Shown here: in pieces, positions 27,386 to 35,873 of the stretch
How the letters are laid out: every line of letters starts with the position of its first letter
Numbering within the stretch: position 1 is the first letter of the stretch
Translations under genes and position numbers: made by a program
Assembly (NCBI RefSeq): GCF_029265375.1
Contig: NZ_JAJUJJ010000002.1
Span: 1-64,000 of the forward strand
From: Nesterenkonia sp.
GTDB taxonomy: Bacteria > Actinomycetota > Actinomycetes > Actinomycetales > Micrococcaceae
Length of the DNA stretch: 64,000 nucleotides
Reading direction: 5' to 3'
Notes under the pieces: model-generated
Databases searched by the model: none
What the model saw: the letters and a program-made list of their open reading frames with translations, nothing else
What the model was told of the DNA's origin: nothing

Positions 27386-28354
27386 TCAGCCCTCACGCCC
27401 GGCGCCGGGGCCGGCCTGCCGGTGGTGCAGGGCGTCACTGACCTCAGCCAGTTGTGCTCGCAGCGCCTGGATCTCCTCGCGCAGCTCGGCGGCCCCAGGC
27501 CCGGATGCTGAGCCAGGGTGCGAGTCCGATGGGGTCTGCGCCTCCGCCTGTGACGCGGCGGCGGGCTGGCCGTGCTGCTGCTGGCTGTCGTGCTGCGAAC
27601 TTGCCTGGAACTGGCTGCTCTGGACGCTGGGCATGTCATGCAGGGTGTTCATCGCATCCACGATGACCGCGATGATCAGGTTCAGCGCGGTGAAGGCCGC
27701 CAGCACGATGAACGGTATGAAGAACGCCCACGCCCAGGGGTGATGGTCCATGGCGGGGCGCACGATGGTCTCCCAGCTGGAGAGGGTGGCGATCTGGAAC
27801 AGGCTGAACAGGCTGGCGCCCATCGTGCCGAAGAACTCCGGCATCGTCTCGCGGAAGAAGGTGGTGGCCATCACTGAGGCGACGTAGAAGATCAGGGCCA
27901 GCAGCGCACCGGTGGAGAGGATCCCCGGCACCGCGTGCAGCAGTGCGGCTACCACCTTGCGCAGCTGCGGAAGCGCGGACACCAGTCTGAGCACACGCAG
28001 TACTCGCAGCGCCCGCAGCACCTCGAAGCCGCTCCCGGCAGGCACCAGCGCCACCGCGACCACCACAAAGTCGAAGACGTTCCACGCATCGCGGAAGAAC
28101 CGCCACCCGAAGGCCAGCAGCTTCAGCAGGATCTCCACCACAAAGATGGCCAGGCAGATCGTGTCGATGCCCACCAGCACCCCACCGGCGGCAGAGGCGA
28201 TCCTCTCCGAGGTTTCCAGGCCCAGCACCACAGCGTTGATCAGGATCACCAGGATCACGAACCGCTGCACGGGTGCGGATTCCACCCATTCGCCCAGCCG
28301 GCGTCGCCAGGGGGCATGGTGGGGTGAGGTCAGATGCGAGGCAGGAGTGGACAT
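27386..28354 (-). CDS. Voltage-gated ion channel, single-domain NaChBac-like, with atypical filter
   Basis: A 322-residue six-helix channel monomer. S1-S3 occupy residues ~30-105, S4 carries Arg114, 117, 120 and 123 at every third position (LRALRVLRVLRL), the pore loop is at ~178-198 and S6 at ~210-232. The tail contains a Gln/Ser-rich linker and a coiled coil (AAELREEIQALRAQLAEV), as in bacterial sodium channels. The selectivity filter reads TLSSWE (190-195) where NaChBac has TLESW, so the ring Glu is replaced by Ser and a Glu appears three residues later. ATG 28354 was chosen since upstream codons have no coding character. Ion selectivity cannot be predicted. Confidence 0.85.
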   Translation of the reverse strand: MSTPASHLTSPHHAPWRRRLGEWVESAPVQRFVILVILINAVVLGLETSERIASAAGGVLVGIDTICLAIFVVEILLKLLAFGWRFFRDAWNVFDFVVVAVALVPAGSGFEVLRALRVLRVLRLVSALPQLRKVVAALLHAVPGILSTGALLALIFYVASVMATTFFRETMPEFFGTMGASLFSLFQIATLSSWETIVRPAMDHHPWAWAFFIPFIVLAAFTALNLIIAVIVDAMNTLHDMPSVQSSQFQASSQHDSQQQHGQPAAASQAEAQTPSDSHPGSASGPGAAELREEIQALRAQLAEVSDALHHRQAGPGAGREG

Positions 28355-28418
28355 CGCAGATATCGTATCCGCTCCCGCCTCGACGCCGCGCCGCCGGAGG
28401 CGGGGAATCAGCCTCTGT

Positions 28419-30398
28419 TCAGGCCCCCATGGAGGCGGACCAGGCATGGTGCAGCTTGGCAAAGTAGCCTCCGGCATCGATGAGCTCCGCCGGAGATCCG
28501 TCCTCCACCACGCGTCCGTCCTCAATGACCAACACTCGGTCGGCGATCGCCACGGTGGAGAGCCGGTGGGCGATGATCAGAGCAGTCCGGTTCCCCAGCA
28601 GGCGCTCCAGCCCCTGCTGCACCAGCTGCTCGCTGGGCAGATCCAGCGATGAGGTGGCCTCATCCAGGATCAGCACCGCCGGATCCGCCAGGAAGGCGCG
28701 GGCGAAGGAGACCAGCTGCCGCTGTCCGGCCGAGATCCGCCCGCCGCGTTTGCTGACGTCAGTGTCGTATCCCTCCGGCAGGGCAGTGATGAACTCGTGG
28801 GCGCCCACCGCCTGGGCCGCAGCGATGATCTCCTCTTCGCTGGCATCAGGGCGGCCCAGGGCAATGTTGTCCCGGATCGAGCCGGAGAACAGGAAGGCCT
28901 CCTGGGTCACCATGGCCACGTGCCGGTGGTGGTCGGTCTCGGCGAGCTCACGCAGCTCCACCCCATCCAGGGTCAGGGACCCGGACGTGACGTCGTAGAA
29001 CCGGGCGAGCAGCTTCACCAGGGTGGACTTTCCGGCGCCGGTGCGGCCCACCACCGCTACGGTCTGGCCGGCGGGGATGTGCAGGTCCAGCTGCTTCATC
29101 ACCACCGGGGCGTCGTCGCTGTATCTGAACTCAGCATCCCGGAACTCGATCTCCCCGCGGCATTCGGGCAGCCGCTTCGGCCGGGGGACCTCGCGGACCT
29201 TGGGCGCCTCCTCCAGCAGGCCGGAGACCTTCTCCAGGGCTGCGGTGGCCGACTGAAGCGAGTTGTAGAACATCGCGATCATGTCCAGCGGCTGGAAGAC
29301 CCGCTTGGTAGCCAGCGCGATGGAGGCCAGCAGACCGGCGCCCAGATCCCCTTCCAGCACCCGGAATCCGCCCCAGAGCAGCACCAGGGCCACCGAGACG
29401 TTGCCGATGAGCATCAGCGAGGGCTGCAGCACCCCGAAGAGCCCGATGGAGCGGACCATATCGTCGCGGTAGATCTTGGCCAGCCTCTTGTACTGGCGTG
29501 AGCGGGCGTTCTCCCGCCGGAAGGCCTGGACTGCGCGGATGCCGGTCATGGTCTCCACAAAGTGGACGATCATCTTCGCGCTGGAGATGCGGGTGCGGCG
29601 GTAGGCGACCTCCGCGTTGCGCTGGTACCAGCGCCCCAGGAAGTAGATCGGCACGATCGCAGCCAGCAGCACCAGCCCGGACCGGAAGTCGGTGGCCCAA
29701 ATGTAGAGCGTGGTGAAGAGCATGAACATCAGGCCCTGCACCAGCTGGTTGACTCCGCCGTCGAGCAGCTCCCGCAGCGCCTCCAGGTCTGAGGTCTGCC
29801 GCGAGATGACCCGGCCGGAGGTGTAGTCCTCGTGGAAGTCCAGGCTCAGCGCCTGGGTCTTGCGGAAGACCTCATCACGCAGCTTGAACAGCATCGCCTG
29901 GGAGGCCTCGGCGGTCATGCGGGTATAGAAGTACAGCAGCACACCGGCGGTGACCGCGCAGATCAGGTAGAGCCCGGCGGGGACCCACAGGCCCGTCATG
30001 TCCCCGTCGATCAGCCGCGGGAGCCCCCAGTCGATGGCCAGCCCTCCGGCGATGAACGGCGTGGCGGCCTGGGCGCCCTGGGAGACGACGACGGCGAGGG
30101 CGGTCAGCAGCAGCTTCAGCCGCACCCCCTTGGAGGCGCGCACCAGCAGGCCCAAAGACCGCCGTCGGATGAACTTCCGCTCCTCGGGGGTGAGTTCTAC
30201 GTCCTCTTCACCGGCGGTGCCGCGCAGATGGCGGAAATCGTCTTCTTCGGGCGCCGGCGCATCCTGGGAGAGGTCCAGCTCGCCGCTTCCGGCCACAGCA
30301 AAGGGCAGCTGGTCCTCAGCGGTATGGTCCCCGGTAGTGCTCGGGCGTCCGTTGCTCGGCGTCGGCTGCGCGGCGCGGGTGCGGGTATCCTGGGTCAT
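28419..30398 (-). CDS. Heterodimeric ABC exporter, catalytic half
   Basis: A 659-residue half-transporter: a ~75-residue acidic N-terminal extension, six transmembrane helices (90-380), and an ATPase domain. Walker A is canonical, GRTGAGKST with K457; Walker B has the catalytic Glu, LILDE (E580); but the signature is ISAGQ (555-559) instead of LSGGQ. It pairs with the preceding gene (ATGA overlap) to form a multidrug/lipid-type exporter of the TM287/288 or Rv1272c/Rv1273c type. Its Walker A/B together with the partner's intact LSGGQ would make the single active ATP site. Confidence 0.9.
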   Translation of the reverse strand: MTQDTRTRAAQPTPSNGRPSTTGDHTAEDQLPFAVAGSGELDLSQDAPAPEEDDFRHLRGTAGEEDVELTPEERKFIRRRSLGLLVRASKGVRLKLLLTALAVVVSQGAQAATPFIAGGLAIDWGLPRLIDGDMTGLWVPAGLYLICAVTAGVLLYFYTRMTAEASQAMLFKLRDEVFRKTQALSLDFHEDYTSGRVISRQTSDLEALRELLDGGVNQLVQGLMFMLFTTLYIWATDFRSGLVLLAAIVPIYFLGRWYQRNAEVAYRRTRISSAKMIVHFVETMTGIRAVQAFRRENARSRQYKRLAKIYRDDMVRSIGLFGVLQPSLMLIGNVSVALVLLWGGFRVLEGDLGAGLLASIALATKRVFQPLDMIAMFYNSLQSATAALEKVSGLLEEAPKVREVPRPKRLPECRGEIEFRDAEFRYSDDAPVVMKQLDLHIPAGQTVAVVGRTGAGKSTLVKLLARFYDVTSGSLTLDGVELRELAETDHHRHVAMVTQEAFLFSGSIRDNIALGRPDASEEEIIAAAQAVGAHEFITALPEGYDTDVSKRGGRISAGQRQLVSFARAFLADPAVLILDEATSSLDLPSEQLVQQGLERLLGNRTALIIAHRLSTVAIADRVLVIEDGRVVEDGSPAELIDAGGYFAKLHHAWSASMGA

Positions 30399-32335
30399 CG
30401 CGGCACCTCCTGATGCTCGGAGGTCACTGGGCCGGTCCGGGCATCGACGGTCTGCGGTGCCGCGTCCTGTTCGGCGGGGATGGCGTCCATCAGCTGCTCG
30501 CCGGTGGGGGCGGGGGGCTTCATAATGGCCCGATAGGTCCCGCTGCGCTCCAGCAGTTCGGCATGGGTGCCGACGTCGATCACCTCGCCGCGGTGCAGGA
30601 CTGCCACTCGGTCAGCCAGCGCCACTGTGGAGGGGCGGTGAGCCACGATCAGTGTCGTGGTGCCGCGCAGCACATCGCGCAGCCGCGCCGTCACTCGCTC
30701 CTCAGTGCGCACGTCCAGGGCGGAGAGCGGATCATCCAGCAGCAGCACCGACGGTTTGGCGGCGATGGCCCTGGCCAGCGCCAGCCGCTGCCGCTGACCG
30801 CCGGAGAGGCTGAGTCCCTCTTCGCCGATGCGGGTGTCCAGACCCTCCGGCAGGTTCTCCACGAACTCGGCGTCGGCGGTGTGCAGCGCCTCGGCGAGCA
30901 CACTGTCCAGCTGGTCGGCCTGCGGCGCCTTCTCCCGCGGCGGGTGCTGGGGGTCCTCGGCGTCGCGTTCGTGACCGGTGCCCAGCAGCACATTGGAGCG
31001 CACCGAGGCGGAGAACAGGGTGGGGTCCTCGAAGGCCACGGCGATCCGCGAGCGCAGGTCCGGCAGATCGTAGTCGCGCACGTCCACGCCGTCGACCCGG
31101 ACTGATCCGCCGGTGACGTCGTAGAGCCGCGGGATGAGGTTCAGCAGGGTGGAGGTGCCGCCGCCGGTGGCGGAGACCAGCGCCATCGTCTCGCCGGGCT
31201 CGATGCGCAGGTTCACCCCCTTGATCAGATCTTCAGTCGCGTCGGGATAGCGGAAGCGGACGTCCTGCAGCTCCACCACTCCGCGTTCGGGCGCGGTGGC
31301 CGGCTGCTCCGGGGAGACGATGTCCGGGGTCACGTCCATCACGTCCACGTGGCGGTCGATGGCGGTCTTGGCCATGAACACCATGCCGATGAGCATGCCG
31401 ATCCCCTCGATGGGGTTCTTCAGCACCACCGCGGTGGCGAAGAAGGCCACCAGGGCGCCTTCGGAGACCGCTCCGGTGGCCACCTGCCACAGGCCCACAA
31501 AGATGCAGGCGGCCAGCACACCTTCGGGCAGCAGGACCATCAGCATCTGGAACTTGGCCAGGGTGCGCATCTTGGAGACTTCCAGCTCCCGCAGGCGGCC
31601 TGCCTCGCGGACGAAGCTGCTGCGCGCCCAGTCGCTGCGGCCGAAGGCCTTCAGCACCCGGATCCCGTGGACCGACTCCTCCACTTTGGTGGCGACCTCG
31701 CCGGCCTGGTCCTGGGATGACCGGGAGTAGTGTACGAACTTCTTCCGGAAGGCCGGGCCCAGCAGGATGACGGGGACGGCCGCGCAGAGGAACAGCAGCG
31801 CCAGGGCCGGCACGGCGCGGAACATCAGCACGAAGCCGACCAGCACGGTGATGGAGGCGGTCACCAGCATCAGCGAGCCGAAGGCGAAGAAGCGGCGCAG
31901 CATATTGAGATCCGCGATCGCACGGGACTGCAGCTGACCGGCCTCCCAGGCGCTGTGGAACGTCGAGGACTGGTGGATCAGCCGGTCGAAGAGCGAGGTG
32001 CGCATACTGGTCTCGGCGTCGGAGGCCGGCGGAATCACGAAGTACCGGCGCAGATAGACCAGCACAGCCTCGAGCACGCCCAGGGCCAGCACCACGGCGA
32101 AGGCTGCCCACACCACGGAGGTCAGGGCGCTGTCGGCCTCGAAGTTGTCCACCATGGCGCCGAGCACCTGGGGGATGGCCAGGGCGATGATCCCGGCCCC
32201 GATGGCGGCGAGCACGCCGAAGGTCCAGCGCAGCTTCAGCCCTTCGAGATAGGGAACCAGGCGCGCCAGTGCTTGAAGGAGGGTTCGACGTCGTCCGTTC
32301 TCGACGTCACGCTGCGCCCGCTCAGACTGTTGCAT
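30395..32335 (-). CDS. Heterodimeric ABC exporter, degenerate half
   Basis: A 646-residue half-transporter with six transmembrane helices (~35-325) and an ATPase domain. Walker A reads SATGGGTST: Thr394 replaces the essential Lys and Ser388 the first Gly. Walker B ends LLLDD, with Asp535 in place of the catalytic Glu, and the Q-loop has Glu (AFEDPTLF). The signature motif SLSGGQ (509-514) is intact. So this half cannot hydrolyse ATP in its own site but completes the partner's site. The Thr codon (31154-31156) is unambiguous in the sequence. It is the upstream gene of the two-gene operon. Confidence 0.9.
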   Translation of the reverse strand: MQQSERAQRDVENGRRRTLLQALARLVPYLEGLKLRWTFGVLAAIGAGIIALAIPQVLGAMVDNFEADSALTSVVWAAFAVVLALGVLEAVLVYLRRYFVIPPASDAETSMRTSLFDRLIHQSSTFHSAWEAGQLQSRAIADLNMLRRFFAFGSLMLVTASITVLVGFVLMFRAVPALALLFLCAAVPVILLGPAFRKKFVHYSRSSQDQAGEVATKVEESVHGIRVLKAFGRSDWARSSFVREAGRLRELEVSKMRTLAKFQMLMVLLPEGVLAACIFVGLWQVATGAVSEGALVAFFATAVVLKNPIEGIGMLIGMVFMAKTAIDRHVDVMDVTPDIVSPEQPATAPERGVVELQDVRFRYPDATEDLIKGVNLRIEPGETMALVSATGGGTSTLLNLIPRLYDVTGGSVRVDGVDVRDYDLPDLRSRIAVAFEDPTLFSASVRSNVLLGTGHERDAEDPQHPPREKAPQADQLDSVLAEALHTADAEFVENLPEGLDTRIGEEGLSLSGGQRQRLALARAIAAKPSVLLLDDPLSALDVRTEERVTARLRDVLRGTTTLIVAHRPSTVALADRVAVLHRGEVIDVGTHAELLERSGTYRAIMKPPAPTGEQLMDAIPAEQDAAPQTVDARTGPVTSEHQEVPR

Positions 32336-32463
32336 ATCGCAACTACTTTACTCCTTGTGAAATGCGCCGTCCACTGGGATTCCGGGGCTGGGTCGGCAGC
32401 CTCCGGCAATCCTTGCAGGAGGGGTTGAAGAGATGCGCCGGATGAATTGACGGCCTCGTTACC

Positions 32464-34710
32464 ATGGTAGCTATGGCGTCTCGCAAGTCCCCTCTTTTTG
32501 ACACGGCTACCACCGTGGGCAAAATTATGTCCTTCCTGGGCATCAGCGCCCTGTGCGGCCTGCTCGCTGCGGGTCTGGTCTTCCCCCTGGCGGCCACCGG
32601 GGGCGCAGCCGCCTCGGCCGGCAGCGACGTGCTGGAGGAAGTTCCCACGGAGCTGGCCGAAGAGCCGCTGTCCACCCCATCGCGGATCTACGCCAACGAC
32701 GGCGAGACGCTGCTGGCCACCTTCTATGAGGAGAATCGCCAACCGGTCAGCTATGACCAGATCTCCCAGCACATGAAGGACGCGCTGATCGCCATTGAGG
32801 ATGAGCGGTTCTTCGAACATGGCGGCGTCGACGCTCAGGGTGTGGCCCGCGCCATGGTCCACAACCTGACCCGGCCCACCCAGCAGGGCGCCTCCACGCT
32901 GACCATGCAGTACGTCAACAATGTGCTGAACAACGCCTCCGTGGTCCGCGGTGAGGGAACGATTCTGGGATCCTTCGCCCAGGAGAAGACCTATGCGGAC
33001 AAGCTGCGTGAGATGAAGCTGGCGGTCTCGGTGGAGCAGGAGATGACCAAGGAGGAGATCCTTGAGGGCTACCTGAACATCGTGATGCTCGGCGGCACCA
33101 ACTACGGGGTGGAGGCCGCTGCCCAGTACTACTGGGGCATCCCGGCCTCAGAGCTGAATATTCAGCAGTCGGCCACTCTGGCGGGACTGGTGCAGTCGCC
33201 CAACTACTATCGGCCGGACCAGAACCCGGAGGCGGCCCTGGAGCGGCGCAACGTGGTACTGGGGACCATGCTGCGCAACGGCTTCATCACGGAGGAGGAG
33301 TACGACGAGGCCGTCGCCTCTGAGCTGGACCTCGACGTGACTCCGACGCGCTCCGGTTGCGTGGAAGCCACCATGGGCCACTACTTCTGCGACTACGTGG
33401 CGAAACTTATCCGCAACGACGAGACATTCGGCGAGACGGAGGAGGACCGCGAGCGTCTGCTGTACCGCGGCGGATTGAACGTGGTCACTACTCTGGACCC
33501 GGATGCACAGACAGAGGCCGAGGACACTGTCTACGAAACAGTGCCGGTCGACGATCCTTCCAATAACCGCGCCTCCCTGATCTCTCTCGATCCCGAGACC
33601 GGCAATATTCTGGCCATGGCCCAGTCGACGGTGTATGACCCGGAGCCTGAAGACGGCAATACCACCGTGAACTACAACCTGAACTTTGAGTACGGGCAGT
33701 CCGGAGGCTTTAACGTCGGTTCAACCCTCAAACCGTTCATCGCCGCAGCCTACGTGGAGGAAGGCGGCTCCATGGACGACGTTGTCGATGCCTCAGTGGA
33801 TGAATATGAGTATCACGAGGAGTGGACTGCCTCCTGCATGCCTGGCGGTACCGTTCCACTGCTTCCCGACGGGGAAGGTGATGAGTCCGAGGCGTGGACA
33901 CTCGAGAACGTCGGCGACAACATGAATCGCCGTATGACCATCGACTACGGCCTGTACTACTCAATCAACACCGCCACCGCAGCGACCGCACACGATATGG
34001 ACCTCTGCGCCATTGACGACATCCTCGACCGACTTGAGATCAAGCGCGCCAAAGAGTTCAACGGCACCTTTGACGTGAACCTGGCCAGCACCCCTGCTGC
34101 CATGCTCGGCGCTGCAGAAATCTCTCCCCTCACGTTGGCTAGGGCATACGGCGCATTCGCCAATGATGGCGTCATCTGTCAGCCGCGTGCGCTGCTGGAG
34201 GTCACTGACCAGCAGGGCACTGAGTATGACCTTCCCGAAGAAGATTGCGAGGAGAGGGTCGACCCCGACGTCATCGCGCAGGTCAATGACACGCTCGTCA
34301 ACATTGCAGAGCGTCCGCTCGGAGATTCTCCCTTCACCCCCGGCAATCCGCCATTCCCCATGCTTGGAAAGACCGGCACTGCCGCGGGATCCTCCAATAC
34401 GTGGTTCGCCGGTTCCACTGAAGGCATGACGAGCGTGGCCCACATCGGCCGGACAGATGGCAACGCGCGGCAGCTGACGCCGACCATCAATGGCGTTACC
34501 TATGAGGACGGCTTCTACGGCTCCTCGCTGGCCCAACCCATGTGGTACGACTACATGGTCGAAGTGGCCGAAGCCTATCCCACCGGGGATTTCCGCGAAT
34601 CCTCCAATTCTCCGTTCAGCGACCGCCGCGATTACCGCTACAGCTCGCCGATCCCGGGATCCAGCTCCGACAACGGCGACTCGGACGACGACGACTCAGA
34701 CGACGACTGA
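32464..34710 (+). CDS. Class A penicillin-binding protein (transglycosylase/transpeptidase)
   Basis: A 748-residue bifunctional peptidoglycan synthase. An N-terminal transmembrane helix (~21-45) is followed by a GT51 domain with catalytic Glu112 in IEDERFFEHGG and TLTMQ, then a transpeptidase domain with S420-x-x-K (GSTLKP), SIN at 500-502 and KTG at 636-638. The C-terminus is Ser/Asp-rich and very acidic (ends DSDDDDSDDD). The outer domain holds several Cys (299, 309, 458, 515, 572, 595), possible disulfides. Either ATG at 32464 or ATG at 32473 may be the start. The metallophosphoesterase follows by 3 bp, as after ponA2 (Rv3682-Rv3683) in mycobacteria. Confidence 0.93.
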   Translation: MVAMASRKSPLFDTATTVGKIMSFLGISALCGLLAAGLVFPLAATGGAAASAGSDVLEEVPTELAEEPLSTPSRIYANDGETLLATFYEENRQPVSYDQISQHMKDALIAIEDERFFEHGGVDAQGVARAMVHNLTRPTQQGASTLTMQYVNNVLNNASVVRGEGTILGSFAQEKTYADKLREMKLAVSVEQEMTKEEILEGYLNIVMLGGTNYGVEAAAQYYWGIPASELNIQQSATLAGLVQSPNYYRPDQNPEAALERRNVVLGTMLRNGFITEEEYDEAVASELDLDVTPTRSGCVEATMGHYFCDYVAKLIRNDETFGETEEDRERLLYRGGLNVVTTLDPDAQTEAEDTVYETVPVDDPSNNRASLISLDPETGNILAMAQSTVYDPEPEDGNTTVNYNLNFEYGQSGGFNVGSTLKPFIAAAYVEEGGSMDDVVDASVDEYEYHEEWTASCMPGGTVPLLPDGEGDESEAWTLENVGDNMNRRMTIDYGLYYSINTATAATAHDMDLCAIDDILDRLEIKRAKEFNGTFDVNLASTPAAMLGAAEISPLTLARAYGAFANDGVICQPRALLEVTDQQGTEYDLPEEDCEERVDPDVIAQVNDTLVNIAERPLGDSPFTPGNPPFPMLGKTGTAAGSSNTWFAGSTEGMTSVAHIGRTDGNARQLTPTINGVTYEDGFYGSSLAQPMWYDYMVEVAEAYPTGDFRESSNSPFSDRRDYRYSSPIPGSSSDNGDSDDDDSDDD

Positions 34711-34713
34711 GCC

Positions 34714-35646
34714 ATGAGCACTCCGCTGGTGCGCGCGTCGGTCACCGGCGCGGGCGCACTGACTGCGCTCGGCGCTGCCGCGCTGGTCTACGCCAACCGG
34801 GTGGAGCTGACCCGCTTCACCCTTCGGCGTGCCGCGGTACCCGTAGCCGGGCTGCCCGGGCCGCTGCGGATCCTGCACATCTCCGATATCCACTATGTGC
34901 CCGGGCAGCGGAAAAAGCTGCGCTGGCTGCAGCGGCTGGGCGAGCTGGAACCAGACCTGGTGGTCGACACCGGTGACAACCTCTCTCGCCAGGATGCTGT
35001 GCCGGAGGTTCTTGACGCCCTGGCTCCGCTGCTGCAGTTCCCCGGCTGCTTTGTGCCCGGCTCCAATGACTACTACGCACCCCGGTGGAAGAACCCGCTG
35101 AGCTATCTGGCCGGACCCTCCCACCTGAGTCCGGATGCTCAGACACTGCCCACCGGCGACCTGTTCTCCGCCTTCGAGCAAGCTGGTTGGGCAAATCTGA
35201 CCAACGCACACAGCGCCGCCGAGGTCGCTGGCCTGCGCGTGGAGTTCTCCGGGGTGGACGACCCCCACCTGAACCAGGATGAGTTCAGCGGCTGGACCGG
35301 GTACCAGGACCCCAGCCTCCCGCGGCCGGACCTGCGGATAGGCGTGGCGCACGCCCCGGTGCGTCGAGTGCTGCAGACCTTCGCCGACTCGGGGGCCGAC
35401 CTGGTGCTGGCCGGCCACACCCACGGCGGGCAGGTCTGCCTGCCCAGTCTCAGCGGCCGCGGGCGAGCGCTGGTGACCAACTGCGATCTGCCTGCGGCCC
35501 ACGCCAAAGGGCTTCATCAGGTCCCGGCATCCGACGGCGGGCGCACCTGGGTGCACGTCTCCGCAGGGATCGGCACCTCGGCTAAGGCGCCGATCCGCTT
35601 CTTCTGCCCTCCCGAAGCCACCCTGCTGACGCTCACCCCCGCGTAG
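34714..35646 (+). CDS. Membrane-anchored metallophosphoesterase
   Basis: A 310-residue calcineurin-like phosphoesterase (Rv3683 equivalent). An N-terminal hydrophobic segment (~10-28) may anchor it. Metal ligands are in LHISDIHYVPG, VDTGDNLS, PGSNDYY (where GNHE is usual) and AGHTHGGQV. It shares a transcript with the PBP gene, which suggests a cell-envelope role such as undecaprenyl- or lipid-phosphate metabolism, but the substrate is unknown. Confidence 0.88.
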   Translation: MSTPLVRASVTGAGALTALGAAALVYANRVELTRFTLRRAAVPVAGLPGPLRILHISDIHYVPGQRKKLRWLQRLGELEPDLVVDTGDNLSRQDAVPEVLDALAPLLQFPGCFVPGSNDYYAPRWKNPLSYLAGPSHLSPDAQTLPTGDLFSAFEQAGWANLTNAHSAAEVAGLRVEFSGVDDPHLNQDEFSGWTGYQDPSLPRPDLRIGVAHAPVRRVLQTFADSGADLVLAGHTHGGQVCLPSLSGRGRALVTNCDLPAAHAKGLHQVPASDGGRTWVHVSAGIGTSAKAPIRFFCPPEATLLTLTPA

Positions 35647-35827
35647 AGCAGACCGGGCCATATCCAGCGCGGCGGGAGCCCCACCGGATATCTCACCCCC
35701 GCGCAGACCTGACCGAACAGGACCACCGGGCAAAGTCAGCTGGCAGCGCGGGGGCGGCACCCCTGGTCCTGATTCACCACGGATCCCGACTCAGCGGGGA
35801 CCGATTCAACGGGCCCGACTCACCGGG
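35632..35827. repeat. Short direct repeats in the metallophosphoesterase-purDC intergenic region
   Basis: CTCACCCCCGCG occurs at 35632-35643 and exactly 60 bp later at 35692-35703. Further on, four related 13-14-bp units lie at 15-17 bp intervals: 35769-35782, 35786-35798 (CCGACTCAGCGGG), 35801-35813 (CCGATTCAACGGG) and 35815-35827 (CCGACTCACCGGG). No gene is seen between 35647 and 35873. Confidence 0.7.
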
Positions 35828-35873
35828 ACTCCTCCGTGTCAGGGACGCCCTTCAACTCAGGGACCCGGAACTA

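Noticed and set aside
27386-28354. Potassium channel
   Set aside because: No GYG filter; the pore loop and coiled-coil tail fit the bacterial sodium channel family.
35632-35827. Insertion sequence ends
   Set aside because: No transposase, no terminal inverted repeats and no target duplication.
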